Origin: Chenopodium formosanum
Taxonomy: Eukaryota > Streptophyta > Magnoliopsida > Caryophyllales > Amaranthaceae
Assembly (NCBI GenBank): GCA_024500155.1
Contig: CM044867.1
Span: 23,943,632-24,007,631 of the forward strand
DNA length: 64,000 nucleotides
Direction: 5' to 3'
Shown here: positions 42,977 through 54,209 of the stretch, piece by piece
Layout of the letters: the number at the start of each line of letters is the position of its first letter
Numbering within the stretch: position 1 is the stretch's first letter
The notes under the pieces: model-generated
Told to the model about the DNA's origin: nothing
Seen by the model: only the letters and a program-made list of their open reading frames with translations
Databases searched by the model: none
Translations under genes and position numbers: made by a program

Positions 42977-43994
42977 AGTCATGAAAATCCTTAGTTTGAT
43001 CAACTAATGCCTAAACACAACAATGGATGGAGTTTGGTTAGATATAATTGCATGGACATTTTGTGACTATTGAATTAAATACTTTATTTTCCTAATAATC
43101 TATACAATTTTACTTTCACATTTGTGGGGATTGTAGTGTATGGTTATTTTGATAGTTATTGTTCATTTGATTATCATAAAAAGAGGGGGTCTTTGGTTCT
43201 CCTTGTAATTGGGTGTTTATAATTTTTTTTTCATATTCCAAAGACTGTTAGTTTATTTTTACTTATTTTACGACATATAAGTTAACATAAGGTTTTGAAA
43301 AGGTAATTTTTAAAAGTTCATACGAGGGATTAATAAGTGACTTTCAAGTACCGAATACAATTTACCATTCAACCAAGTTATATAATAAGGGGGTGTTTGA
43401 TTTGGTTCATTAAAATATACCGAAATGATATACTTGGAATCGATCTCATCCCAGAAATAACTCATACTAGTTTAATTATAGTTGTTTAGTTATTATTGTT
43501 GGAATGAATTCTATACTTCATTAATACAATGAATTGAAATTTTCTATGGGGGGAGGTGGGTATGAGAATTGAGATTATAGGGTATTGGGTAGATTTAGAA
43601 ACCCTTAGGTATTGAGGATTGATATTTATTTTGATCTCTACATGTTTCTCATTAATTTATTTATCTATCTATACTATAAACTAATATCAACTTATCTAAC
43701 CAATCTATCTTAAATTTAAAGTCTTTATCTTGATTTATTCTTCAAAAATAATCTTTACTTTCACTATTCACATGAACTATTAATTTTATTATAGTGAAAA
43801 GTATAGATTGGTCAAATAAATGATATTTATTGTTAATTTTCATTATTGCTAAAGATTTTGAACTAAAGTGAACTGAAATGAATATTTTATAAGAGAATGA
43901 AGGAAATTAAGAACTGAATTGAAATGAACTGATTTTAAAGTACCAATTATTTTCACCAAAATAAAAACCCTTCATTTAATGATTTACAGGGATC
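42977..43994. other. AT-rich DNA without recognisable feature
   Basis: No coding frame seen. A short ACTGAACTGAAATGAA stretch near 43870-43930 resembles the interior of the MITE at 42742. Confidence 0.4.
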
Positions 43995-43999
43995 TTTCA

Positions 44000-44290
44000 G
44001 TGTGACAGGCCACATGATGCGACAGGGGTTACTTGTAGGGTGTTACTGATTTTGATCGGGGTTACTTGTATGGGTCATTTGTAGGTGTTACTTGTATTCT
44101 GAGTAACTACTACCAGTAACCTCCGACCAAACCCCCATACCAAATCAGTGCACCCTACAAGTAACCCCAGAATACAAGTAACACCTACAAGTAACACCCC
44201 AAAAAAAATCAGTAACACCTTACAAGTAACCCCAAAATACAATTAACGCCATACAAGTAACCCTTGCCGCACCATGTGACCAGCCGCATT
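44000..44290. mobile_element. Fold-back element with GTTACTTGTA motifs
   Basis: The two halves (from TGTGACAGGCCACATGATGC at 44001 and to GCACCATGTGACCAGCCGCA near 44288) are imperfect inverted repeats over most of the length. GTTACTTGTA or its complement TACAAGTAAC recurs about nine times. The whole unit could form one long hairpin. Confidence 0.65.
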
Positions 44291-44375
44291 TATTTGTGAA
44301 TAGATAAGAATGAAAATAAATGAATAAATTAAAAAAAAGGTAGTACACTAGTACCGTAGGATGGGTGATGAAACC

Positions 44376-44635
44376 TACTTCCTCTGTTCTTTTATACTTG
44401 ACCTGTTTCTTTTATCACGCTTGCCAATGCAAAACTTTAGCGATCAATAACTTTAATTCTCCACAAGTAAAAATTATAATAGTTGTATATTATGATAGTA
44501 CTTATCGAGATGAATTCAAAAAGATCTCACATGAAAATATTTTTGCTACATATCATTCATAAAAGACGGTCAAAGGAAGGGTGGTGACTAGTATAAAAGT
44601 CAAAGCAGCTCAAGTAAAAAAGAACGGAGGAAGTA
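44376..44635. mobile_element. Stowaway MITE (260 bp, TA target duplication)
   Basis: The left end TACTTCCTCTGTTCTTTT and right end AAAAGAACGGAGGAAGTA match over about 30 bp with few mismatches, flanked by the TA duplication. These are the canonical Stowaway (Tc1/mariner-derived) ends, and the copy is complete. Confidence 0.9.
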
Positions 44636-45190
44636 TGAATCTAGACAATATATTAAGCTATACTAAGATTATATACAAGAATAACAGATAGAACTTGGAC
44701 ATTTATTTCCAAAAAAAAAAAAACAAAGGTTTGCCGGTTTCATCTCCAAAACCAGCGAACATGGTGAAATTTTTTTGGCTCCAACAATTTCCCACTAAGA
44801 AACAGTTACTCACGTTTCACTTCTTGATCTGCTTCCCTCACTACCTAGTTACACAACTGCCTTAATATATGCTGAGGTGCGAATTGATTAAGGGTGTATT
44901 TATTTTGCAATGGATTAGTTGATTTCCTTTTTTTCTGAACTGCTCCTTTGCTTTTGAGATTGACCTTTGGTACTGGCGAAGACGCCGTTGTTCTCTGTAT
45001 CTCATTAGTAAGTCTTCATTGCCTCTTTTTATATCTAAAGTAAATGGTTTCTCTATAATTGGTTGTTAAATTTTGATGTTAGATCGGAGTTGATTTTTAT
45101 GACGGGTATATACTAATTTGTTTTGGATGTCTTTGAATTCCATAGATTTTACCTGAAAAACATGTGTTGATTTTGATCTAATGATTGTAT
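44636..45190. other. Unique-looking AT-rich DNA
   Basis: No reliable coding frame. A short stretch around 44940-45010 could be a leader exon, but nothing supports a gene. Confidence 0.35.
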
Positions 45191-45199
45191 TATATGCAT
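45191..45199. repeat. 9-bp target duplication of the MULE-type element, left
   Basis: TATATGCAT, repeated exactly at 50502-50510. Confidence 0.8.
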
Positions 45200-45614
45200 G
45201 AGGAACACCCGGTCAATCAGGCTGATTGACAAAATATGTAAATCAGTCCCTTTGTGGGCCATGATCTGTCAGAAGAAATAATTAAATAATGCCTTGTACG
45301 GTCGTCAATTGTAAGAAAGCAACGGAACGAATTTGCACGTTAGGGACGGACGTTAATAACGTCGTTTCCCCTTTTTATTTTATTTTTATTTTTTTTAAAC
45401 AACCAAAATTTAATCTTAGCTATTGTTGCTTCTTGATCCTCACCTCGATCTTCATTGGAACACTGGTGTACTCATTTCCAGTTCGAGGGATGACAAAGTA
45501 GAAGTTCAATCTCCCATTGTTTTGGTCGTTTACCTAGGTAGATTAATTCGTTTTTAAAGATTTAAATTGGTAATTAGTTGTGAGCAGATCTGGTCAGTGA
45601 CTAGATTAAATTCT

Positions 45615-45620
45615 TCTAAT

Positions 45621-45672
<52 letters not shown>

Positions 45673-45687
45673 ATCTAATGAGAGTTT
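45615..45687 (-). mobile_element. Poly(A)-only retro-insertion with 14-bp target duplication
   Basis: TCTAATGAGAGTTT at 45615-45628 and again at 45674-45687 flank about 40 T and AAACA (minus strand: TGTTT then poly(A)). A second direct repeat, GACTAGATTAAATTC (45599-45613, 45718-45732), encloses this unit. Confidence 0.7.
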
Positions 45688-45994
45688 GATAACACAGAGT
45701 GGACTAAAAACTTCATGGACTAGATTAAATTCACTTTTTAACTTTCTCAAAAAAAATAAAAAAAAAAATTAATTTTTAACAATGGATTGAGAAATTCATG
45801 TTCAACAATAAATTAAAATTTTCAACTTACAAATAAGTAATAGGTAACCATATACTCGAGCGATCGACCACATACCACAGATATCAATGAAGCTGGTGAG
45901 TTAATTGGACTGCCGCAACGCCTTGACTCAAATTCAAGCGACGTAATTGGCTCCAAATTCAACCACAACCACTACAATTTAAACTCAAAATCAC

Positions 45995-45997
45995 TGA
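45995..45997. repeat. Harbinger target duplication TGA, left
   Basis: Repeated at 50182-50184. A 3-bp duplication is usual for PIF/Harbinger (most often TTA/TAA). Confidence 0.75.
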
Positions 45998-46592
45998 GGG
46001 GCCGTTTGGTTCGCAGAGGGGAATCGGAATGGAATGAAGAAAGGGAATGAAGGAGAAAGGAATGGATTCCCTTGATTTTTCCTTGTTGTTTGGTTTTGTC
46101 CAGGAAACGGAATGAGCTGCTCATTGATTCCCTTTATGATTGTTTGGTTCAAGCGAAGGAATCAAATTTTGAGTTTTTAAATTATTAAAAAGTTTTGCTC
46201 AAAAATAAAACCTGTTTCTTCATGAAACTTGAACCTGTTTTTTTTTTTTTTTTTTTTATTTTTTTTTATTTTTATTTTTTTTTTTAAAAATACCATCAAC
46301 TTGTATCGTCGTCTTTTCCTGTAATATATATAAAAAAAAAACATAAAATATCTCCAAATAACATCTTTCTAGTTCCATAAATTACAAATTCAAATAATCA
46401 CCCCTTGGTGAAAATAATACCAATACAAAGTACTTGTTCCTAGATAAAAGTTCATACCAAAAGTGTTCTAATAGGATTAACATTCAACCCAAGTCTTTGC
46501 TAATAGTGCTATCTAGATAAAGTTCATGCCAAAAGTAGTAGCTTGTGAATAACACCTAATTCAAAACCATACATGAAAGCACCACACAAGAT

Positions 46593-47634
46593 TTAAGCAT
46601 TACCATTTCCACTTCCTCGTAGATGACTCTTAACATAAGCACTTTTCAAAGTGTCGGGACACTTTGAAAATATCATGAGCTTGTTTGGTTCTGCGGTTAG
46701 AATGTTAGCCACCTCAAAAACTTGGGCTTCTGTGACACCTTCAAAATTGAAAGAGAGTAGTTCCTCTAGTACTTGCTCCTTCTTTTCAACTAATTTTTGC
46801 TCTCTTTCATCCGCACGTTGCTCACGATCATCAGTGCGTGCCATCACATTTGCCATAGTGGAAAGATGAACATTCATGTCTTTCATGAATGCTTGTAAGC
46901 TACCCAACTCATTGCTTCTACCACCACCTTTTCCTTTCTTATTTCTTTTGGAACTTTTTTCGGTCTTTATCTTTTTTGAAGGAGGAGAAGTAACGGTTTG
47001 AGTGCCATTACCACTAGCAGCAACTCCCTCATCATCACTAGAATCGAGTGTCACGTGTGGGGGGGCAACAGTTTGCAAATTGTTGATTGCTTCAACAAAA
47101 TCTTCAGCTGGTTTTCCAGTTGCATAATCCTTGCCATAAACATTCATGAGTTCATGGAAGTGGGGAAATGAAACTCCATACAAGTTTTTGCAGCTCGGAT
47201 GGTTCTGAAAAACACAAAAATGCTCAAATATACAAACTCATGCAATCTGAATTTTACTTAATAAATGCTTAAAAAAGTTATTGTACCTTGCAAAACTCAT
47301 CATAAACAGCCCGGTCCACAGAAACCATTTTTTTGGAATCATCCCAAACGAATCCACTTGTATTTAACATAGTAGAAATAGCCCTAAACTTTGCTCCAAG
47401 TGTCTTCAGTCGAGAATCGATGTGTGGCATAGCCTTCAACCCACAACCAGGAAGAGCCTTACCTATTATCGCCTCTAAGCGAACCATGTAGCCGCTTCTA
47501 AACCCATTTTCACACTTCCAATGAGGATCAACAGCTAGCTCTGACAATGCTTCTACAAGAACTTTATCTTCTTGAGCGGTCCAAAATCGTTTGTTTTTTC
47601 CCCTTCCACCTCCACTTGCACTACTTTCATCCAT
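46593..47634 (-). CDS. Harbinger ORF1, Myb/SANT-like DNA-binding protein
   Basis: Two exons, 47634-47287 and 47204-46593, joined in phase 0 (AAG|GTACAA, TTTTTCAG|AACC), 319 residues, intact. Residues about 14-115 form a Myb/SANT-like domain (RFWTAQEDKVLVEAL, NGFRSGYMVRLEAII, GKALPGCGLKAMPHIDSRLK, FVWDDSKKMV) of the type found in plant L10-interacting Myb proteins and Harbinger ORF1. Exon 2 holds HPSCKNLYGVSFPHF, a basic nuclear-localisation-like run (KKIKTEKSSKRNKKGKG) and a charged coiled-coil-like region (ADEREQKLVEKKEQVLEELL). In PIF/Harbinger systems ORF1 helps import the transposase into the nucleus and bind the ends. Both proteins are on the same strand within one element. Confidence 0.85.
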
Positions 47635-47871
47635 CCTACTAAAACATTTGAACCACATTATCATGTCAAAATAACATTGCATATATATAAAAATGAAATT
47701 AACATTCAAAATATTTAGTTGAAGTACATAAAAGATTTGAACCATATTATAAGTTCAACACAACATCCATGACTTAATACAACAATAAAAAAAAAACACA
47801 AAATTGAAATAAAGATACAAGTCTCAAGTTCAAATAACAAATACAATGTTGTTATACAAATAAGAATAATA

Positions 47872-49276
47872 TCACAAAGTAAGTCTGCGGTGTCTAGCCC
47901 TCCAATCATTGAACATATTTTGGGCCATTGTATTTCGAAAATTAGTCCATGGATCGGTTACAGCAATGGAGGTTATGTACTCCACATCATCTTCGTCACT
48001 AGCATCACCTTCATCATCATCATCATCATCACTATCACTTTCCTCAAACAAGTCATCATCATCAAATTCTGCAAGCATGTATCTTTTTACCAAGTTATGT
48101 AATAAGGCACAAGCAAGCACAATTCGACCATGTGTTTGTAAACTAAACCAAGAAGGACTTCTAAGAATTCCCCCATCTTCCCTTGAGTAACCCAAAGCAT
48201 CTCTCAATCACATTTCTAGCTTTTGCATGCCTTAAGTTGAAATATTCTTCGGCGGTTTGAGGTTGACGGGGGGCATTATTCCATTCTCTAAGATGATAAA
48301 GATGCCCTCTATATGGTGCAAGGAATCCTTCTCCATTAGTATATCCTCCGTCACATAGATAATAACAACCTTGACAAATTTAAAAAAAAAAAATTACTCT
48401 CTTACTAAGTCAATTTCAAATAAAGGCTACTATGTCAATCAAATTACCTTTTGGAACTTTCAACCCATTAGGCCTAGAAATAGCATCTCGAAGAATCCGA
48501 CCATCATGTGCCGATCCCTCCCAACCAGGTAAGACATATATAAATTCCATTTCGGGTGAGCATACTCCTAGTACATTCATAGCAAGGGTACCTTTTCTAG
48601 TGCGATATTTGGATCGATCTTCACAAGGAACATTAACTAGAATCATTGTACCATCAAGGGCACCTAAAGAGTTCTACAAAACAAACAATATCACTTTAAA
48701 TTATGTAATAGTCTCTCTATTTTATCTCAAATTAAAGTGTTGGTTTTTTAATTTACCTTGAAATATTTCCACCTTTCATCATCGCAATCCTCTTGTATTG
48801 GAGTTGGTTTCTTAAGAAGAATATGTAACTTTAAGATTGCTAACAAACAAGCATGAAATTGTCTACTAATAGTTTCACCATTTCTATAAAAATGTGCACC
48901 AATCATTCTATTTTTCTTATGGTGAGCTAATGTGTATAAGAAGCCCGCAACCATCTCTTCCAAACAAGTGTTTCTTGTTTCATTTAATCCACCAATATCT
49001 CTAACCATTTCTAAAAGTACACCAAATGTGTATCGATTTATACGAAGATAGTTCCTACACAAAGTGTCACTTTCCCTTATCATTCTATTCAAGTTGTGCA
49101 ATCTCCTTCTCCTTCTAGTTTTTTTTATCTAGCTTAAGATAATGAGAATTGTATATAGTTTTTCTCATTGAGTAACACATCAAATGTAGCAATACAACAC
49201 AATTAATCATAGTAATTATGAACCGAATAAAGTCCCAATTTCTCTTCCTTTTCAAAGAAGTACCAATTCGAGCCAT
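47872..49276 (-). pseudogene. Harbinger transposase (DDE_Tnp_4), two homopolymer frameshifts
   Basis: Exons 49276-48757, 48673-48448 and 48369-47872, with clear GT-AG introns. Exon 1 has a basic start (MARIGTSLKRKRNWDF), RRRRRLHNLNRMIRESD and the helical region ETISRQFHACLLAILKL. Exon 2 gives GALDGTMILVNVP (first Asp) and GWEGSAHDGRILRDA (second conserved Asp). Exon 3 gives YYLCDGGYTNGEGFLAPYRG (third Asp region), FNLRHAKARNVIERCFGLLK and RIVLACALLHNL, then an acidic tail. These are DDE_Tnp_4 landmarks of PIF/Harbinger cut-and-paste transposases. One extra A in the A8 run (about 49121-49128) and one extra G in the run at 48170-48174 break the frame. Both could be recent mutations or sequence errors. 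Confidence 0.85.
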
Positions 49277-50181
49277 TTTCTGTACAAAAGAACATCAACA
49301 ACAACATATCATTGACTAGTTTACATATCATTTACACTCAAGATATATACAATTCTCAAGCTAAACAAATATATACATATACATCAAATTCTTGTTTTAT
49401 TTTTATTTTTTACTAGTTGGGAATTACAAAGACTTCATAGTGTCACAGGCACCAACATTATCATCCAACAAACAACATCAAATTACCATACATTCAAGGA
49501 GAAAAAACAAATAAAAGATTCAACAAATTACATTGTATTGTAAAATAAAAAAACAAAGTATACCTTCTACACGCAGAAGTGTAATCTATGAAGGTGGGGA
49601 ATGTCAGAAACAAACCAAAAAAAATAAAATAAAAAATAAAACAATAAAAAAAATGTCAGTAAACTGCACACACGCAGCACCAACAACAAAATCCCCAACA
49701 TTACTAATTCACTATGAAGGTGGTTGATAAGTTGAACAATATCTCAAGAATTATTAATAAAGTATACATTACCCAACAATTCATGAATAAATAAAAAAAA
49801 AACATGATTAAGGTAGATCTAGAACGAAAACATGAATATTACGGTCGCCGGAGATCATACCTTGCCGGAATTGCTCGGATGTGGTCGTCGGTGAACAATC
49901 ACGAGTGGTCGTCGTGGTGGCCGGAGTTCCAGTTTAGAGTGATGGCTGCTAGGGATTTTAGGGTAAGAGAGGAGAGAGAGTGTGATGGGTAATGAGGAGG
50001 GGAATGGGAATGCAAAAGTCTTGGGGGGGGGGTGGGGAATGAGTGTGAAAGATATTTGGGTAAACCCAAAAATAAAAAAGGGTAAAGGGAATGATAGATG
50101 ATGACAAACAAACAACAATTAAGGGAATGGGGCCTGTCCATTCCCTTTCCCTTTGATGATACCCCCCAACCAAACGGCCCC

Positions 50182-50184
50182 TGA
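50182..50184. repeat. Harbinger target duplication TGA, right
   Basis: Matches 45995-45997. Confidence 0.75.
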
Positions 50185-50501
50185 GTTTACGAATTATCTT
50201 GGGATCGAATTAGTTGTTATCAACTGGAATTGCTCAAGGAAGTTGATTTTCAATGGAGTTCGAATTAGAGTTTCATAAGGGAAAGTGAAGGAATTTTTGT
50301 CTTCTGTTCATCAAGTACAAACAGCAGGGTTACGACCTTGACTAACCTAACGTTAGTCTATATTTGCCATATTATCAATCTGCCATCCCAATTACATCCG
50401 GGTACACTTACATATTTACCCCTCACTAAATCATTGAAAAGACGAAATTACCCCTTGATTGACAAAGTTTGTAAATCAGCCTGATTAACTTGTATTTCCT
50501 C

Positions 50502-50510
50502 TATATGCAT
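50502..50510. repeat. 9-bp target duplication of the MULE-type element, right
   Basis: TATATGCAT. Confidence 0.8.
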
Positions 50511-50832
50511 GTAATTTTAATTTTCATTTATTGTACTGTGTAATTTCGTCCAATAATGTAAGTTAGGCAACTTGGCATACAAACAGTGACGTTGAAAGAA
50601 AACATCTAATTTTGGATGTATAATTCCAAATATTAATCCTATAAGCAATACCCACTTGCATTTACTCTATTTTGCATATTATTCATTGGTGAGAGAGATA
50701 AAGAGAGTGAGGGGGGTGGGGGGAGGTTTAAGACAAGTTATGGGTAGGCTGTAGGCTACAGGGTTCTATTATGTACAATTGTACCTTATCAAAATTTAAA
50801 TTCAAATTGAGAAACTAGAAGTTGAGGACTAG
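50511..50832. other. Short spacer without feature
   Basis: AT-rich DNA and a G-rich run (50711-50727) before the Tat-type LTR. Confidence 0.4.
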
Positions 50833-51430
50833 TGTAGACACCCATTTGTGTTTCCCCAAAACCAGACCCAGTGATGAATACCTTTCGCGTCGAACCATAA
50901 TCGAATGAGGTGAAAGTGTGAAAAGTCAAGTGTTGCGGTTTAGTTTTTACTAAAATTCTCTTCTCTCTGTTTTTGAAAACAACCTTATTTTATTAAAAAT
51001 GTCCAATCCAGTTTAGTTTGGTCCGTAATAAGGGTCCAATAATAGTGTGGTTGGATGGGGCTCCTAAAGACCTTTCCAACGATATATTATAAGCCCAATT
51101 CCGATGAATATTGAGAAAGTTATGGCCAAAATATTAAAATGGGCCCGGTTTAGTCTTTACATACGGCCCAATGATCTAGAGGAGGGCCCAATGTTAATTA
51201 TTATTCCTAAAATTATTAGGATTAATTATAATTTTCTAGAAGTTTCAAGAAGGTTCTTTTAAATTCTAATAGAGTTAGGATTAATAATTATATTAAGATG
51301 GACTTTTATTTGGAATAAAATATTATTATTTTATTATTATATTATTATTTTAATCTCAGCTTCTGTACGGATTCCGTAGATCAAATTTGGTAAAGATCGG
51401 ATTTCATGTGGAAAGTGCGTGAAAGCCAGG

Positions 51431-51486
51431 CTGTCGCCAAACGACAAGTCTGTCGCCTCGCGACAGAGTGAATTTCTGGCGACAAC
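51431..51486. repeat. TGTCGCC hairpin cluster 1
   Basis: CTGTCGCCAAACGACAAG, then CTGTCGCCTCGCGACAG, then a half-site GGCGACA. The first of four such clusters in this element. Confidence 0.85.
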
Positions 51487-51536
51487 GTGTAGTTTTATTC
51501 CTTATCAAATTCTATGCTTTTTCGGACTATTTTTCT

Positions 51537-51545
51537 TATAAATAG
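51537..51545 (+). promoter_or_regulatory. Tat LTR TATA box
   Basis: TATAAATAG about 50 bp downstream of hairpin cluster 1. Confidence 0.65.
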
Positions 51546-51860
51546 GGTCCTTGACCTCCGTTTTCAATGATCAACTCTCATCAAGGCTTACTTGATATTT
51601 TGCTCTCTCTTTCTAAAGCAACCCTTTTAAACACAATACCGCATACACAAGACTTAGAAACATCTAGCCAAGTTCGAAGTTGCCTTTGCCCTAGACGTGC
51701 AAGGTTTGTAATTTTCTGAGGGTTTGGTCCCAAATCCAGTTTAAACCTTATTTAACTTAATTCTTTAGTTTAATTCTTTACTTCTTTATTATTTCATTGA
51801 AGTTTACTAACTTGTGTATTTTGTTATTAGAAAGAGGTACGAGGCTTCAAAGTAAGTAGA

Positions 51861-53068
51861 TTAACTTACTATTTTTATTGCAATGTAGAAAGCATGTTTA
51901 TTATTATTTTAATTCTTAGTATCATGTTAGGATGTTATTTAATGTTTTCTAGAATCATGTTTAGGATGCCTCTTATTATTTCTAATATTCTAATATCATG
52001 TTAGTACCATGTTAGGGTTAAAGCTTTGATCTTTATTGTTTAGTGACATGCTAGGATTTGTTATTAATCTTTTTAGTATCATGCCTAGGATCTTGCTATT
52101 AGTAAGACTCATAACCATGGACCCTCTTTGACTAACCCATATCCTTGAACTTTAGAGAACTAGAGCCATGGTTAGGTTGCAAACTCATTGCATCATATTG
52201 TGACTATTTGAACTACTTGTGCATCTTTGCTTGTGCATACTATATATGTGCTACCCGTTTGTTTGACTTGTGTTTAAGTCTAAATAAATCAATTAATGAC
52301 TAAAAAGGACTTTGTCTAATTAATTAATCAATTAATTTTACTAATTAAAGGCTAATAAATTAATCAATCTGACTTAGTACGACTTTAGGCATGTCCCTTT
52401 AGAGTAAAATTACCGGAAACAGTCCAGATTAATGTTCCAGCAATGGCGCAAAAATTTGGGCCGTGGCGCCTCTGTTTACTGTCTGTCGCCTGGCGACAAC
52501 TCTGTCGTTTGGCGACAGGCTTTAAACAGTGGCGACAGTCCTGTTGTTCTAGCGACAGTCCAGTTTCTTACTCGAGTCATCACGACGAGTCTAATTAAAC
52601 AGTCTACTAATCAGTTTCACCAGTTTATTAATGGTTTAAACCATGTTTAAGTCTTTAATTGAGTCTAGGCACTTAGTCCCATGGTCACACACAAGAGTCA
52701 AAGCATGTCACTTACACACACTTATAAAACACACACTTAACATGTTTGTCACACCATGACCATGTCTAGAGAGTCTTGAATGCGTGTTTTCCGTCATTTT
52801 TTTAAGGGGGTAAGTCGGATATTAATCCTCCAATTAACAACTTGTTTGAACCCATTCCCAAAAATATGCACCCTATTTTTGCTTTTTCCTTTTTGCTTTT
52901 TTTAAACCATAAAATCAAAGTCAATTTGAGTCGAGTCATTAAAACGAATATGGTTTAATTTACAGCGCGTGGTCAAGAAAGGAAGGGCGTCTAATCAAGG
53001 ACAACACTTTCGTTCAAGTATTACTTTTTGATAAGCCAATTGGTAGGAAAAGGAAAGCTAAGAAGATA
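51861..53068 (+). other. Tat 5' leader
   Basis: 1.2 kb of non-coding DNA between LTR and gag, including hairpin cluster 2. Repeated ATCATGTTAGGAT-type phrases occur at 51920-52100. Confidence 0.55.
52484..52566. repeat. TGTCGCC hairpin cluster 2
   Basis: CTGTCGCCTGGCGACA, CTGTCGTTTGGCGACAG, then two half-sites (GGCGACAG, AGCGACAG). Confidence 0.85.
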
Positions 53069-54180
53069 ATGGCAGGTCAAGAAGAACTCAATGAGGTTAA
53101 GGGACAGGTGGCTAACCTGGCTGAGATGTTGAAGGGTCTAACTCTTCAAATCAATGACCCTGCAAGACAACAACAAATGGAGCTCATTCAAGAAAGTTTG
53201 AGAAAGCTGTCTAATGACTATAGATTCCAAGGGATTAGCTCGCAAGGGGTCTCGGTGGAAAAAGACCTTCTTCCGCAGAAGTTCAATGCCAACGACATCC
53301 CGAAATTCAAACCAATGGATAACCCTTATTTTCATTTAAGAGCATTTGAAACTGTAATGAATATTAAGGGAATAGATAAGAAAGCTTTTCATTCTGTGTT
53401 TTCTTTATCTTTAGAAACAGTGTGTCAACAATGGTACTTTTCTCTTGACAAAGAGAAAACCTCTAGTTGGGAGTCTATTGTAAGTGCTTTCATTGATAGA
53501 TATAAATGCAATGTTCAAGTTGAAACCGATCATAGGGAACTTGAAATACTGAACAAAAAGAAAATGAAGGCTTTACTTCCTTCTTTAACAAATGGAGGGA
53601 AACTTCCGCAAAAATGGTTGAGGTGCATAGTGAAAAGGAATATGTAAGGATGTTCATTAAGAACCTCCAAGAAAAATACTCAAAGCATCTTAAGTACCAA
53701 AATAATTTACACACTTTCAAGGCCGTCTATGACATTGGTATCAATATTGAGGACGACCTAGCTAAACAGAAAGCTGCTAACAATAATAATTCCAATAGTG
53801 GCTGGAAAGGTAAGAAGAACGACAATCCTTCTTCTTCCAAAACCGCCCACTCAAATAATGTTGGCACCTTTAATTTGAATGAAGTCCTAGCTATAAATAA
53901 TCAAGGACAAAAGAAACCGTTTAGGAAGAACTATACTCCTATCGGTATGAGTTATGACACCGCGTTCGATCGCCTACACGCAAAAGGTCTTATAACTCCT
54001 ATTGGACCGTTTGGGGACCCACCTGTCGAAAGGAGAACGGCTAGCTGGAACCCAAACGCACACTGTAAGTATCACAAGGTAGGGGCCATCCCACGGAAAA
54101 TTGTTGGAGGCTTAAGGAAGCCATCCAAGATCTAATTGATAGCAACAAACTTCCATTGCCCCCTGCAAGCTAGAAGCCAA
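53069..54180 (+). pseudogene. Tat gag, N-terminal part, frameshifted
   Basis: ATG 53069 opens a gag with an N-terminal coiled-coil-like region (LNEVKGQVANLAEMLKGL) and a gag core (IPKFKPMDNPYFHLRAFE, LETVCQQWYFSLDKEKTSSW). A frameshift near 53575 moves the frame to 53614-54135 (KEYVRMFIKNLQEKYSKHL), followed by an Asn/Lys-rich segment and a first YTPIGMSYDTAFDRL..CKYHK module. A second shift near 54085 loses the end of the zinc-like motif. Tat-clade gags have this order. Gag would package element RNA; this copy cannot make it whole. Confidence 0.8.
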
Positions 54181-54209
54181 GTATAAACACCGCACCACTA
54201 TCAGATTCT

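Larger units (their letters stand above)
45998..50181 (-). mobile_element. PIF/Harbinger element with both ORFs (4184 bp)
   Basis: Terminal inverted repeats GGGGCCGTTTGGTT at both ends, subterminal GGGAATG-rich DNA in opposite orientation on the two sides, 3-bp TGA duplication, a Myb/SANT-like ORF1 and a DDE transposase ORF2 on the minus strand. Only two single-base frameshifts, both in homopolymer runs, separate it from a full coding set, so it is a recent and potentially autonomous copy. It lies inside the MULE-type element. Confidence 0.9.
45200..50501. mobile_element. Non-autonomous MULE-type element carrying a Harbinger insertion
   Basis: Imperfect inverted ends GAGGAACACC...TCAATCAGGCTGATTG (from 45200) and the complement at 50501 (TTAATCAGGCTGATTTACAAA read inward) extend about 45 bp. 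They are flanked by an exact 9-bp duplication, TATATGCAT, the length typical of Mutator-like elements. Without the Harbinger (4184 bp plus 3-bp duplication) the element is about 1.1 kb. It has no transposase, and I see no recognisable captured gene. Confidence 0.7.
50833..51860 (+). repeat. Tat-type 5' LTR (right boundary approximate)
   Basis: TGTAGACACCCATTTG start, TATA box (51537-51545), hairpin cluster in U3 (51431-51486), and a pyrimidine-rich leader (51560-51660). No primer-binding site was recognised, so the right boundary is uncertain. Confidence 0.55.

Noticed and set aside
43125..43137. ATTGTAGTG as the missing right end of the large CACTA element
   Set aside because: No GGCAACA-type subterminal repeats nearby and no matching left terminal repeat or 3-bp duplication.
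49855..50173. Pro/Ser/His-rich minus-strand frames near the right Harbinger end
   Set aside because: They follow the subterminal GGGAATG-rich DNA of the element and are not conserved coding sequence.
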